The notes: generated by a model from the sequence alone, not told the origin. Counted from the first letter of the stretch, positions 14,981-22,564 are shown. The stretch is 23,085 bases of DNA from an uncultured Parabacteroides sp. (GCA_934725305.1 CAKVBA010000043.1:1-23085); one strand, 5' to 3'. Numbers and translations: made by a program.

Positions 14981-15886
14981 TTAGCAGGACTTACGATATT
15001 CCATCGGTGAAATACCCATGTGCTTCTTAAAGAACTTGCCAAAGGTGGATTGATCAGAGAAGTGCAGAGCATCAGCCACCTGCTGCACCGTGGCTTGAGG
15101 TGCTTTGAGCAATACTTTAGCTTCAACAATCAGAGCATCATCAATCCATTTATTGGCCGACTTACCGGTAAGCTCTTTTAAGATCAGTGAAAGATATTGC
15201 GGAGTAATAAACAACTTATCGGCATAGAAAGTCACCACATGCTGCTCTTTACAATGCTTGAACAGCAGTTGCAAAAACTGCTCAAACAACATCTCCTTGC
15301 GAGAAAGAGTAGGCTGAGCCATTACGCCATATTTACGCCCAAGAATGTCACCCAGCTCCAGGAAGAAACCATCCAGTGCATTTTGGATCAGCTCCTTCTG
15401 AAACAGATGCTCCTTATTACGAATCTTCTCGCGCATCGAAGAGCAATAAGAGGCCAGGAAATCGGTCTGCTCCGACTCTATGGAAAAACAGGGATTCTTG
15501 CGCACCTGCATATAGTGCAACATAGACTGTCCGTTCTTTACAGAAAGACAACCTTCAAGAAAGGCTTTAGAGATAATCAACACATAGCCCTTGAAATTAG
15601 AGCTCGATTCCGAGATCTGAATCGTATGCGTAGGCATAATGGTAACAAGATGGTTAGGACCAATCTCATAAGGAACATAATCGATGTTCAAGCTGGCGGT
15701 ACCACCTGTAACCAACACCAGCAATAACGCATTCAAACGCATGGGTGTTTTGTCTATCGACTTCTCATTCTCGGACATCGCCTTACTTCCATCCATTTCT
15801 GCAATAGAGAAGTCGTTCTGAAAACTCTCAATACCAACAATTTCTCTATTCATCTTCGCTATTTCAATCAAAGGGAGATTTTCCAT
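14981..15886 (-). CDS. AraC-family transcriptional regulator
   Basis: A 301-residue DNA-binding regulator. The N-terminal half (about 1-180) is cupin-like and probably senses a ligand or dimerises (LLLVLVTGGTASLNIDYVPYEIGPNHLVTIMP). The C-terminal ~100 residues hold the two helix-turn-helix motifs of AraC/XylS: FYADKLFITPQYLSLILKEL, and VQQVADALHFSDQSTFGKFF followed by KKHMGISPMEYR. It is transcribed away from the response-regulator operon across a 255-bp gap, so it may regulate that operon, itself, or both. An ACATAC/GTATGT dyad overlaps its predicted promoter. The inducer is unknown. Confidence 0.92.
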   Translation of the reverse strand: MENLPLIEIAKMNREIVGIESFQNDFSIAEMDGSKAMSENEKSIDKTPMRLNALLLVLVTGGTASLNIDYVPYEIGPNHLVTIMPTHTIQISESSSNFKGYVLIISKAFLEGCLSVKNGQSMLHYMQVRKNPCFSIESEQTDFLASYCSSMREKIRNKEHLFQKELIQNALDGFFLELGDILGRKYGVMAQPTLSRKEMLFEQFLQLLFKHCKEQHVVTFYADKLFITPQYLSLILKELTGKSANKWIDDALIVEAKVLLKAPQATVQQVADALHFSDQSTFGKFFKKHMGISPMEYRKSC

Positions 15887-15916
15887 AATCCTAACCTGTT
15901 CATTATTTATATCCTA

Positions 15917-15945
15917 ACATACAAATATAGTGAAATTCCGTATGT
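15917..15945 (-). promoter_or_regulatory. AraC-gene promoter with overlapping inverted repeat
   Basis: Minus strand TATATTTG (15922-15929) matches the -7 consensus; no good -33 element is visible. A perfect 6-bp dyad, ACATAC (15917-15922) and GTATGT (15940-15945) with 17 bp between, brackets it and could be an operator for autoregulation. Confidence 0.4.
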
Positions 15946-16098
15946 ATTTCGTTTTAGCCCTAAAAATAATGTGTTTTGCCCAATTTATCTCTCTACTTTG
16001 CACGATTTCCGCGAATACGGATGCTTTAACATCTTTCTTTTTGACAGAATAGAATTTATAAAAATTCATAAAAGAACAAATGTTTGTATATCTTTATG

Positions 16099-16106
16099 TA
16101 AATTTG
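16099..16106 (+). promoter_or_regulatory. Candidate -7 element of the response-regulator operon
   Basis: TAAATTTG fits TAnnTTTG and lies 35 bp before the preferred start at 16142. No convincing -33 element at the usual distance, so the promoter may depend on an activator, possibly the divergent AraC-type protein. Confidence 0.35.
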
Positions 16107-16141
16107 CCACATACAAACAGAAACAAATAACAAATAAACAA

Positions 16142-16885
16142 ATGACTAATGACAATCTTATTATGGAAAACAAATTTCACATCCTTATTTTCGAACCAGA
16201 CGACACTTTGAAATGTATGTTACAAGAGGGGATGCAAACCAACAAATTCAATCCGTTTGTTGTCTCTAACAGTTCGGAGTTTCAACAAGAACTGAACGAT
16301 AAAACCTATCACCTCTGTATCATCGATACACAAGGAGCCGAATTTGTAGGCATCCAGTTATTGAAGCATGTCAAAGAATCGAATGAGGATATTCCGGTGA
16401 TTATGATAGCTTCGCATCCATCGCACGAAGACATCACTATTGCTTATCGGTTAGGCACCGACGACTTTGTGCGCAAACCTTTCAGCCTGGATGAGCTGAA
16501 AGCCAGAATGACGGCTATCCTGAAGCGTACTTGCAATTCAAAGAAGGCGATTACAGCCTATTACCAAATTGGAGAGTATCTCTTTAATAATGTAAAGCGT
16601 ACGCTGACATTTGAAGGCGTGACTCACAAGCTGACTACAAAAGAGACAGAGCTGCTCAATCTATTCTGCTCACATCCCGACCAGCTTATTGAGCGTAACT
16701 ACACATTGCGAACCATCTGGCATGAAGAGAGCTATTTCAGTGCCCGCAGCATGGACGTTTATCTGACCAAACTGCGTCAGCTCTTAAAACATGACCCCAA
16801 TGTCTCACTGGTAAATATTCACGGAAAAGGATACAGACTGAAGATCAAAAAAGATGAAATGTCAATAAGAAACGAAGTAATATGA
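16142..16885 (+). CDS. Orphan OmpR-type response regulator
   Basis: A 247-residue two-component response regulator. The receiver domain (about 12-125) keeps the acidic pair D20/D21, the phosphorylated Asp62 (CIIDTQG), Ser91 and Lys112 (RKPFS). The winged-helix OmpR/PhoB domain (about 140-240) has LTTKETELLNLFCSHPDQLI, the recognition-helix segment ARSMDVYLTKLRQLL and the wing HGKGYRL. No histidine kinase lies nearby, so the partner is elsewhere or it senses otherwise. The frame extends to 15971, but the upstream part is low-complexity and covers the promoter region. ATG at 16142 is preferred, 16163 possible. The stop overlaps the start of the next gene by 4 bp (ATGA), so the two are translationally coupled. 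Confidence 0.92.
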   Translation: MTNDNLIMENKFHILIFEPDDTLKCMLQEGMQTNKFNPFVVSNSSEFQQELNDKTYHLCIIDTQGAEFVGIQLLKHVKESNEDIPVIMIASHPSHEDITIAYRLGTDDFVRKPFSLDELKARMTAILKRTCNSKKAITAYYQIGEYLFNNVKRTLTFEGVTHKLTTKETELLNLFCSHPDQLIERNYTLRTIWHEESYFSARSMDVYLTKLRQLLKHDPNVSLVNIHGKGYRLKIKKDEMSIRNEVI

Positions 16886-18105
16886 ACCAGTCCAAATTAT
16901 TCACACCGGGTAAGATTGGTCCCTTGACTCTCAGAAACCGCACGATCCGTGCTGCGGCTTTTGAGAGTATGGCTCCGGGTAATGCACCCTCAGAGATGCT
17001 TTATGAGTACCACAAATCAGTTGCCGCCGGAGGTATTGGCATGACCACATTGGCCTATGCTGCCGTTACCCAAAGCGGACTCTCTTTTGAGCGCCAGCTA
17101 TGGCTGCGCCCTTCGGTAATCGCCGGGCTGCGCTATATCACTGATGCCATTCACAAAGAGGGAGCAGCTGCCTCTATCCAGATGGGCCACTGTGGTAATA
17201 TGTCTCATAAAAGCATTTGTGGATGCACACCTATCTCGGCCTCAAGCGGTTTCAACATCTACTCGCCCACGATTGTGCGAGGCATGAAACCCTCTGAAAT
17301 TACGGCTATCGCCAAAGCTTATGGCCAGGCGGTATTATTGGCCAAAGAGGCGGGAATGGATGCTGTGGAAATTCATGCAGGTCATGGCTATCTGATCAGC
17401 CAATTCCTGTCGCCCTATACCAATCACCGTCGTGATGAGTTTGGAGGAAGCCTGGAAAACCGTATGCGCTTCATGAAGATGTGTATGGAAGAGGTGATGA
17501 AAGCTGCCGGCAATGACACCGCAGTCTTGGTGAAGATGAATATGCGCGATGGTTTTAACGGAGGAATGGAGATTGACGAATCGCTCGAAGTAGCCCGCAC
17601 CTTGCAGCAATGTGGTGCACAGGCTCTGATATTGAGCGGAGGTTTTGTCAGCCGTGCGCCCATGTATGTGATGCGAGGTTCGATGCCGATGAAGACATTG
17701 ACCCATTACATGCCAGCCGGATGGCTGCCGCTGGGCGTCAAGTTGGCCGGACGCTACATGATTCCATCCGTTCCCTTCAAAGAGGCCTATTTCCTGGAAG
17801 ATGCCTTGAAGTTCAGAGCAGCCTTGAAAGATATTCCACTGGTCTATGTGGGCGGATTAGTGTCACGCGACAAGATAGAAGAGGTGCTGAACGATGGCTT
17901 TGAATTTGTAAGCATGGCTCGTGCGCTTATTAATGATCCGGCATTTGTAAACCACATGAAGGAAGATGAGCATGCCCGTTGTGATTGTGGCCACAGCAAC
18001 TATTGCATTGGACGTATGTACAGCACCAACATGGCCTGCCATAAACATGTAAAGAATCTGCCGGAATCTCTGATCCGTGAAATCAAAAACTTAGAGTATA
18101 AATAA
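16882..18105 (+). CDS. NADH:flavin oxidoreductase (Old Yellow Enzyme family)
   Basis: A 407-residue FMN enzyme with the OYE/2,4-dienoyl-CoA-reductase TIM barrel. It reduces activated alkenes or related electrophiles with NAD(P)H. Visible motifs: LFTPGKIGPLTLRNRTIRAA at the N terminus, the substrate-binding EIHAGHGYLISQFLSPYTN with RRDEFGGSLENRMRF just after, and VGGLVSRDKIEEVL plus FVSMARALINDP in the phosphate-binding region. The C-terminal end has four cysteines, CDCGHSNYC then CHKH, recalling the iron-sulfur ligands of the larger dienoyl-CoA reductases, though the second flavin/NADPH domain of those enzymes is missing. Middle gene of the response regulator-OYE-SDR operon, overlapping 4 bp upstream and 1 bp downstream. 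Natural substrate unknown. Confidence 0.9.
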   Translation: MNQSKLFTPGKIGPLTLRNRTIRAAAFESMAPGNAPSEMLYEYHKSVAAGGIGMTTLAYAAVTQSGLSFERQLWLRPSVIAGLRYITDAIHKEGAAASIQMGHCGNMSHKSICGCTPISASSGFNIYSPTIVRGMKPSEITAIAKAYGQAVLLAKEAGMDAVEIHAGHGYLISQFLSPYTNHRRDEFGGSLENRMRFMKMCMEEVMKAAGNDTAVLVKMNMRDGFNGGMEIDESLEVARTLQQCGAQALILSGGFVSRAPMYVMRGSMPMKTLTHYMPAGWLPLGVKLAGRYMIPSVPFKEAYFLEDALKFRAALKDIPLVYVGGLVSRDKIEEVLNDGFEFVSMARALINDPAFVNHMKEDEHARCDCGHSNYCIGRMYSTNMACHKHVKNLPESLIREIKNLEYK

Positions 18106-18896
18106 TGGAAAGAGAATGGGCTTTGATCACCGGAGCCAGTTCGGGTATAGGATTAGCCTATGCAAACGAACTGGCTTCGCGTGGTTTCAATTTGGTCATC
18201 GTCAGCAATGAAGAGAAAGCCATAGAAGAAAAGGCCGCCCTGCTGACAAAGCAACATCAGGTCGAGGTGTTGCCTCTGTATCGGGACTTAGCGATTCCGG
18301 GTGCAGCAGAAGAGTTATACACCTATTGTCAGACCAAGGGCATCAAGATTGAAGTGCTCGTCAATAATGCCGGCATGTTCTATTTCAACGAAGTTGTTGA
18401 AGAGAATGCCAAGAAGACAGAAAAGATGCTCTACCTGCATGTAATAACAACCACGCAACTGTGCTATTTCTTTGGCAAGGAGATGAAGCAACGCCGCCAT
18501 GGCCATATCCTGAATATGTCATCCATGTCTGCATGGATTCCCTTTCCCGGCATTGCGCTCTACGCCTCAACCAAAGATTATCTGAAAGACTTTTCTAAAG
18601 CTCTCAGAGCGGAACTACGTGTATATAATGTAAACGTAACCGTTTTATGTCCGGGAGCTGTTGCCACCAATCTCTACAATCTGAGTGACAACCTGAAGCT
18701 ACTGGCCATCCGCTTAGGCATTATGATGCGTCCCGAAAAGTTGGCCAAGAAAGGCATCAATGCGCTGTTTAAACGACGCTGCTGCATCATGCCAGGACTC
18801 ATCAATAAGATAGCAACGCCTTTTGTAATGCTGCTTCCCTATCGATTTGTCCGATGGCTAATGCATAAAGTCAACTTATTGCCTTATATGCCCTAA
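18105..18896 (+). CDS. Short-chain dehydrogenase/reductase (SDR)
   Basis: A 263-residue NAD(P)-dependent Rossmann-fold oxidoreductase of the classical SDR/DltE-like group. The cofactor loop is TGASSGIG (9-16), NNAG is at 87-90, and the catalytic Ser140, Tyr153 and Lys157 (YASTK) are present. The usual helix-4 Asn of the catalytic tetrad appears to be His112 (YLHVITT), though the alignment there is by eye. PGAVATN follows at the usual site. The C terminus is basic and hydrophobic (LLPYRFVRWLMHKVNLLPYMP) and may associate with the membrane. The start codon shares one base with the OYE stop (TAATG). Substrate unknown; coupling with an OYE suggests consecutive reductions of one carbonyl or alkene compound. 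No terminator hairpin seen after it. Confidence 0.88.
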   Translation: MEREWALITGASSGIGLAYANELASRGFNLVIVSNEEKAIEEKAALLTKQHQVEVLPLYRDLAIPGAAEELYTYCQTKGIKIEVLVNNAGMFYFNEVVEENAKKTEKMLYLHVITTTQLCYFFGKEMKQRRHGHILNMSSMSAWIPFPGIALYASTKDYLKDFSKALRAELRVYNVNVTVLCPGAVATNLYNLSDNLKLLAIRLGIMMRPEKLAKKGINALFKRRCCIMPGLINKIATPFVMLLPYRFVRWLMHKVNLLPYMP

Positions 18897-18922
18897 AAGA
18901 GAAAAGAAAACTATAGAATATT

Positions 18923-18953
18923 TTTGCCATTCAAATAAAAACGCATATATTTG
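18923..18953 (+). promoter_or_regulatory. Promoter of rplY
   Basis: TTTG (18923-18926), 19 bp, TATATTTG (18946-18953): the best match to the Bacteroides consensus in the window. The predicted start near 18959 gives a leader of about 80 nt. Confidence 0.65.
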
Positions 18954-18975
18954 CACCGCTTTTTAGCCCCGTACC

Positions 18976-19022
18976 GTGTGATGGGAAATTAGAAAGCAGA
19001 TTATCTAATTTTGAGTAACACA
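18976..19022 (+). promoter_or_regulatory. Hairpin in the rplY leader
   Basis: AAATTAGA (18986-18993) pairs perfectly with TCTAATTT (19004-19011) across a 10-nt loop. A weaker outer GTGT/ACAC pairing can extend it. It lies 29 bp before the start codon. Ribosomal-protein genes often have autoregulatory leaders, but I cannot match this to a known one. Confidence 0.35.
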
Positions 19023-19039
19023 TTAAATTTCACAAAAAG

Positions 19040-19630
19040 ATGAAAACATTCCAATTACAAGGAACAACAAGAGAAATTCTTTCTCGTCCGGCTGATCAGA
19101 AAAGAGCTCTGAAAGCTATGCGTAATAACAACGGAATTCCTGCTGTATTATACGGTGGTGAAAAAGTAGTTCACTTTACAGTAACTAACGATGCTGTTCG
19201 TAACTTGGTTTACACTCCGGAAATCTATATCGTTGATTTGACAATCGATGGTAAGACTACAAAAGCAATCGTTAAAGACATGCAGTTCCAGCCGGTAACT
19301 GACGCTATCGTTCACATGGACTTCTTGGAAGTATCTGAAAACAAGCCTGTAGTAATGGAAGTTCCGGTTGCTTTGGAAGGTCACGCTGAAGGTGTTAAAG
19401 CCGGTGGTAAGTTGACACTGCAGATGAGAAAACTGAAAGTGAAAGCTTTGTATTCTCAAATCCCTGAAAAGTTGACTATCAATGTTGACAACTTAGGTTT
19501 GGGTAAGACAATGCAGGTCGGCGCTTTACACTTTGAAGGTCTGGAGTTGATGAATGCTAAGAACGCTGTTGTTTGCGCAGTTCAGTTGACTCGTGCCGCT
19601 CGTGGTGCTCAGGCTAACGCTGGCAAGTAA
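19040..19630 (+). CDS. rplY: 50S ribosomal protein L25 / general stress protein Ctc
   Basis: A 196-residue two-domain L25 (Ctc/TL5 type) that binds 5S rRNA in the large subunit. The N-terminal domain (about 1-95) has GTTREILSRPADQKRALKAM, then GIPAVLYG and KAIVKDMQFQPVTDAIVHMDF, typical of L25. The C-terminal TL5-like beta domain follows (VPVALEGHAEGVKAGGKL, LTINVDNLGLG). The length fits the long form found in Bacteroidetes. Codon use is more biased than in its neighbours, as expected for a highly expressed gene. It has its own promoter, and a terminator separates it from pth, a common neighbour in bacteria. Confidence 0.95.
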   Translation: MKTFQLQGTTREILSRPADQKRALKAMRNNNGIPAVLYGGEKVVHFTVTNDAVRNLVYTPEIYIVDLTIDGKTTKAIVKDMQFQPVTDAIVHMDFLEVSENKPVVMEVPVALEGHAEGVKAGGKLTLQMRKLKVKALYSQIPEKLTINVDNLGLGKTMQVGALHFEGLELMNAKNAVVCAVQLTRAARGAQANAGK

Positions 19631-19687
19631 TTATCAAATTGAATCTTAAAAAGATTTTTTCATAGTTAAGGTTTTGGTTTTAATTAG

Positions 19688-19727
19688 GAGGGGCTTGTTC
19701 GTGAGAATCAACCCCTCTATTTTTTTA
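19688..19727 (+). terminator. Intrinsic terminator after rplY
   Basis: GAGGGG-C-TTG (19688-19697) pairs with CAACCCCTC (19109-equivalent arm at 19709-19717), with one bulged C, followed by TATTTTTTTA. No separate promoter is visible for pth, so partial read-through is likely. Confidence 0.8.
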
Positions 19728-19752
19728 TATATACTAATATACATATCATTAT

Positions 19753-20316
19753 ATGAAATATCTAATCACCGGACTGGGTAATATTGGTTCTGAATACTGG
19801 GGAACTCGCCACAACATTGGTTTCCGTGTTGTCAATCAGTTGGTAGAAGATGCCGGAACCGCATTCACAGAAGAACGCTACGGTGCCATTGCCCGTATGA
19901 GAGTCAAGAACTGTGAACTTATTGTGCTAAAACCCAACACATTCATGAACTTGAGCGGTAATGCCGTTCGCTATTGGCTACAGAAAGAGAATATTCCGGT
20001 AGAGAATCTGCTGGTTGTCGTTGACGACTTAGCCTTGCCATTTGGTACGCTGCGACTGAAACCCAAAGGAAGTGATGCCGGTCACAATGGACTGAAAAAT
20101 ATAGCCCAAATGCTAGGTACACAAGTCTATTCACGCCTACGTTTTGGCATTGGAAATGATTTTCCACGAGGAGGACAAATTGATTATGTATTGGGTAAAT
20201 TCCCTTCGGAACAGGTAGAACAGATGCCTGAGATTCTGAAAAGAGCCTCTGAAATCATCAAGAGCTTCTGCTTGGCCGGAGTGCAGATTACCATGAACCA
20301 ATACAACAATAAATAA
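19753..20316 (+). CDS. pth: Peptidyl-tRNA hydrolase
   Basis: A 187-residue cytoplasmic esterase that frees tRNA from peptidyl-tRNAs dropped by ribosomes. The family's active-site residues are all visible: Asn10 (GLGNIG), catalytic His20 (TRHNIGF), Asn66 (FMNLSG), Asp92/Asp91 (VVVDDLALP) and Asn112 ([11 protein letters not shown]). The length matches bacterial Pth (about 190). It follows rplY after a terminator and precedes the S4-domain gene by 17 bp, forming a translation-quality cluster. Confidence 0.96.
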   Translation: MKYLITGLGNIGSEYWGTRHNIGFRVVNQLVEDAGTAFTEERYGAIARMRVKNCELIVLKPNTFMNLSGNAVRYWLQKENIPVENLLVVVDDLALPFGTLRLKPKGSDAGHNGLKNIAQMLGTQVYSRLRFGIGNDFPRGGQIDYVLGKFPSEQVEQMPEILKRASEIIKSFCLAGVQITMNQYNNK

Positions 20317-20333
20317 CAAACTGTTTTTATAAC

Positions 20334-20780
20334 ATGAACGAAGTACGTATTGATAAATGGATGTGGGCTACTCGTATTTTCAAGACGAGAACCATTGCTG
20401 CCGATGCTTGTAAAAAGGGACGGATCATGATTGGTGGTGTCAATGTGAAACCTTCGCGCATGATTAAGGTGGGCGAAGTAATACAAGTACGTAAACCTCC
20501 TATCACCTTTTCTTTCGAAGTATTGGCGCTGAGCGAACGCCGTATGGGTGCAAAGTTAGTTCCTGACTATTTAAAGAATGTAACAACTCCCGATCAGTAT
20601 GAGATCTTAGAGATGAACAAGATTTCGGGATTCGTCAATCGAGCTAAAGGAATGGGACGCCCGACAAAGAAAGACCGACGCGAACTGGAACAGTTCACCG
20701 ATCCGGGCCAGCTGTTCGACAGCTTCGATTTCGAATTTGACTTCGATGAAGCGGACAATGAGGACGAAGAGGATTTCTAA
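20334..20780 (+). CDS. S4-domain RNA-binding protein, HslR/Hsp15-like
   Basis: A 148-residue protein. The S4 RNA-binding domain covers about residues 4-65 (RIDKWMWATRIFKTRTIAADACKKGRIMIGGVNVKPS, given in two overlapping stretches in the family pattern: RIDKWMWATRIFKTR and ACKKGRIMIGG). It resembles Hsp15, which in E. coli binds stalled 50S subunits carrying peptidyl-tRNA, so its place next to pth makes sense. The tail is strongly acidic (DFEFDFDEADNEDEEDF). It follows pth closely and is probably co-transcribed; a terminator follows. Function by analogy only. Confidence 0.88.
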   Translation: MNEVRIDKWMWATRIFKTRTIAADACKKGRIMIGGVNVKPSRMIKVGEVIQVRKPPITFSFEVLALSERRMGAKLVPDYLKNVTTPDQYEILEMNKISGFVNRAKGMGRPTKKDRRELEQFTDPGQLFDSFDFEFDFDEADNEDEEDF

Positions 20781-20794
20781 TCCCGACATATATT

Positions 20795-20840
20795 AAAGGC
20801 GATGTGTCATAATTAGTAATATGACGCACCGCCTTTTTGA
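20795..20840 (+). terminator. Intrinsic terminator after the S4-domain gene
   Basis: AAAGGCGATGTGTCAT (20795-20810) pairs with ATGACGCACCGCCTTT (20821-20836) with one mismatch and one G-U pair, followed by TTGAATC after a T run. It ends the pth operon. Confidence 0.8.
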
Positions 20841-21030
20841 ATCACTCCTTTCTGACCCTTTTGAATATACTAAACACTCTTCACCAAGGAAAACAAATTG
20901 CCTTTTCCAAACAATTTCCACCGCCTCGAATTATTATTCTCTATAACCGGTATGACCCATAAACCTCATCGCCCCAACAAGTACGGCACTCTTTTCCCCT
21001 ATGAGCTGAGAAGTTTTGAGAGGTTTTTAG

Positions 21031-21038
21031 TACATTTG
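21031..21038 (+). promoter_or_regulatory. Candidate -7 element of the DUF3843-like gene
   Basis: TACATTTG fits TAnnTTTG, 21 bp before the ATG at 21060, so the leader would be very short. No clear -33 element. It argues against the upstream TTG start of the longer open frame at 20898. Confidence 0.4.
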
Positions 21039-21059
21039 CATCCTACAAAAACTGAAAAG

Positions 21060-22313
21060 ATGAAACAAATAAAGATTTTCCCGAAAGACTGGCTGCTATT
21101 GCACCCGTATAAGCAGAGTACACCGGTCGATTCCTATTATACAAGTATCGCCAACCGCATCTATGGCTTCATGGAACAGACTGAATTAAACAACTCTTTC
21201 GAAGGCGATGAAACTAAACAGATCTGTATCCGTCTTGCTGCCTATTTTGAAGATGTGATCTCTGAACTTGGTATCTGGCGTACATTCATCAACTCTTTTA
21301 AAGAAAAATATGGCAGCTATTTGCCCTTCTATACTCCGGACGATCACTATTATGACGACGAAGTGAATCTGGAAGATGTGCGCTTCTTGTTGTGGCATTA
21401 TACACAGCAATTCCATGGCCAGCGCAGAGGAACGTTTGTCAGTCCGGATAATCAGGTAAACGAAAAGACAGCCAAGATGATCTATCAGCTGTTTTGTGAT
21501 GAATGGACAACAGCACCCGAAAACAGCCGCATGAAGAAGCTCTTCTCCAAAGAGACTCGCTATGAAGACCAAGATTCATACGAACCGCTGTTGCAATGGT
21601 TCTATTATAATATGTATCTGTTTACCGATTCGAACCGCGAACTGACTGAACAAAGTATGACTCACTGGGATGAATATCGTACACAGCCTGAAAAATTGAG
21701 TAATATGCTGATGAATATACACCAGCGACTCATCTATGTGGCCCAAACAGAGCTGCTGGGCTGGACCACTCCACAATGGATGGCTAAGATCATGCCGGCC
21801 GATCATCCCGATATGCCTTTTATGCAAGAGATTGCCGAGTTGTCTAAGATGGTTACTCCGGAAGAGGTGTTGCAGAAGAACAAGGCTGATTACGAGAAGT
21901 TCCAGCAGGTCGCTGAAGGTAAACTGCTACTTTACTTCAAGAGTGTAGAAGAGGTGAAAAACTTCATTGCGGAGAAAATGGAGATTACATTGTCCGAAGA
22001 GTTCATGAAGAATCATGCCCGCGCTAAACAGATTGCCCTTTATGCCACAGAGAAAGAGGGAATTGCCGTAATTGTCAACAACCTGGAAAGCATCAAGGAC
22101 GAAAATAACCCCTTCTATGACGAAGCGTTCGCGGCTGCTCATGCCATTGTCTTCTTCATCGTGAAGCATTGTAGCATAGATCTGATCCGCCAGATGGAAG
22201 AAAGAGGCATGTTGGCAGATGCGCAAGCCAAGAGCACACTCGCTCCGACTCGCGGTAAAGCTATCATACATGAGAACTGGGAATTCTTATGCAGCTATTT
22301 CTTTAAAGAATGA
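21060..22313 (+). CDS. Uncharacterised Bacteroidales protein, probably DUF3843 family
   Basis: A 417-residue soluble protein without signal peptide or membrane segment. The start MKQIKIFPKDWLLLHPYKQ, with DSYYTSIANRIY and a conserved HYTQQFHGQRRGTFVSP-like region, recalls DUF3843, whose members have about this length; the assignment is from memory. It is mostly helical, rich in aromatic and acidic residues, with long amphipathic helices in the C-terminal half (EEVLQKNKADYEKFQQVAEG). The frame is open from a TTG at 20898, but the preceding part is unlike protein and carries a promoter-like TACATTTG, so ATG 21060 is preferred. It stands alone between two terminators. I cannot propose a function. 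Confidence 0.75.
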   Translation: MKQIKIFPKDWLLLHPYKQSTPVDSYYTSIANRIYGFMEQTELNNSFEGDETKQICIRLAAYFEDVISELGIWRTFINSFKEKYGSYLPFYTPDDHYYDDEVNLEDVRFLLWHYTQQFHGQRRGTFVSPDNQVNEKTAKMIYQLFCDEWTTAPENSRMKKLFSKETRYEDQDSYEPLLQWFYYNMYLFTDSNRELTEQSMTHWDEYRTQPEKLSNMLMNIHQRLIYVAQTELLGWTTPQWMAKIMPADHPDMPFMQEIAELSKMVTPEEVLQKNKADYEKFQQVAEGKLLLYFKSVEEVKNFIAEKMEITLSEEFMKNHARAKQIALYATEKEGIAVIVNNLESIKDENNPFYDEAFAAAHAIVFFIVKHCSIDLIRQMEERGMLADAQAKSTLAPTRGKAIIHENWEFLCSYFFKE

Positions 22314-22325
22314 TTGAAAACCCAC

Positions 22326-22370
22326 AAAGGGTTCAAGTAACTTATCGGCTCTGTTACTCGAACTCTTTAT
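22326..22370 (+). terminator. Intrinsic terminator after the DUF3843-like gene
   Basis: AAAGGGTTCAAGTAAC (22326-22341) pairs with GTTACTCGAACTCTTT (22353-22368) with one mismatch and one G-U pair, then TATTCC. It lies 12 bp after the stop codon and 2 bp before the inverted 18-bp motif. Confidence 0.75.
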
Positions 22371-22371
22371 T

Positions 22372-22388
22372 CCAAATCGGTCATTAGA
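22372..22388 (-). repeat. Dispersed 18-bp motif, inverted copy beside a terminator
   Basis: CCAAATCGGTCATTAGA is the exact reverse complement of 17 bases of the motif at 13129-13146. It directly abuts the terminator of the upstream gene. Both copies are followed or preceded by a TTTTTTCG tract. Confidence 0.55.
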
Positions 22389-22485
22389 GATTTTTTCGTG
22401 CAAAAAGAAAGCGAATAGCAACTTATAGTCATCATTATAGCATCTGTATAACAAACACAACACGTTGTTTTCAGCCTGTTTATAT

Positions 22486-22528
22486 AATAGTCTATCCTCT
22501 CTGAATTAAATATGCACCGAGAGATAGT
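22486..22528. repeat. Palindromic repeat element (copy at 22486)
   Basis: AATAGTCTATCCTCTC then TGAATTAAATATGCACC then GAGAGATAGT. CTATCCTCTC pairs with GAGAGATAG (9 bp, one bulge). It matches 13153-13196 in loop and right arm, while the left arm differs in a way that keeps pairing. It lies just outside the transposase remnant. Confidence 0.55.
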
Positions 22529-22564
22529 CCTGACTTCGTCAATGCGCCACCCTAAACAAGAATC

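Noticed and set aside
15971..16141. Upstream extension of the response regulator
   Set aside because: The receiver domain begins just after 16142. The extra 57 residues are unlike any response regulator and overlap the promoter region.
20898..21059. TTG start extending the DUF3843-like protein
   Set aside because: The extension has no protein-like conservation, contains a TACATTTG promoter match, and would make the protein longer than its presumed family.
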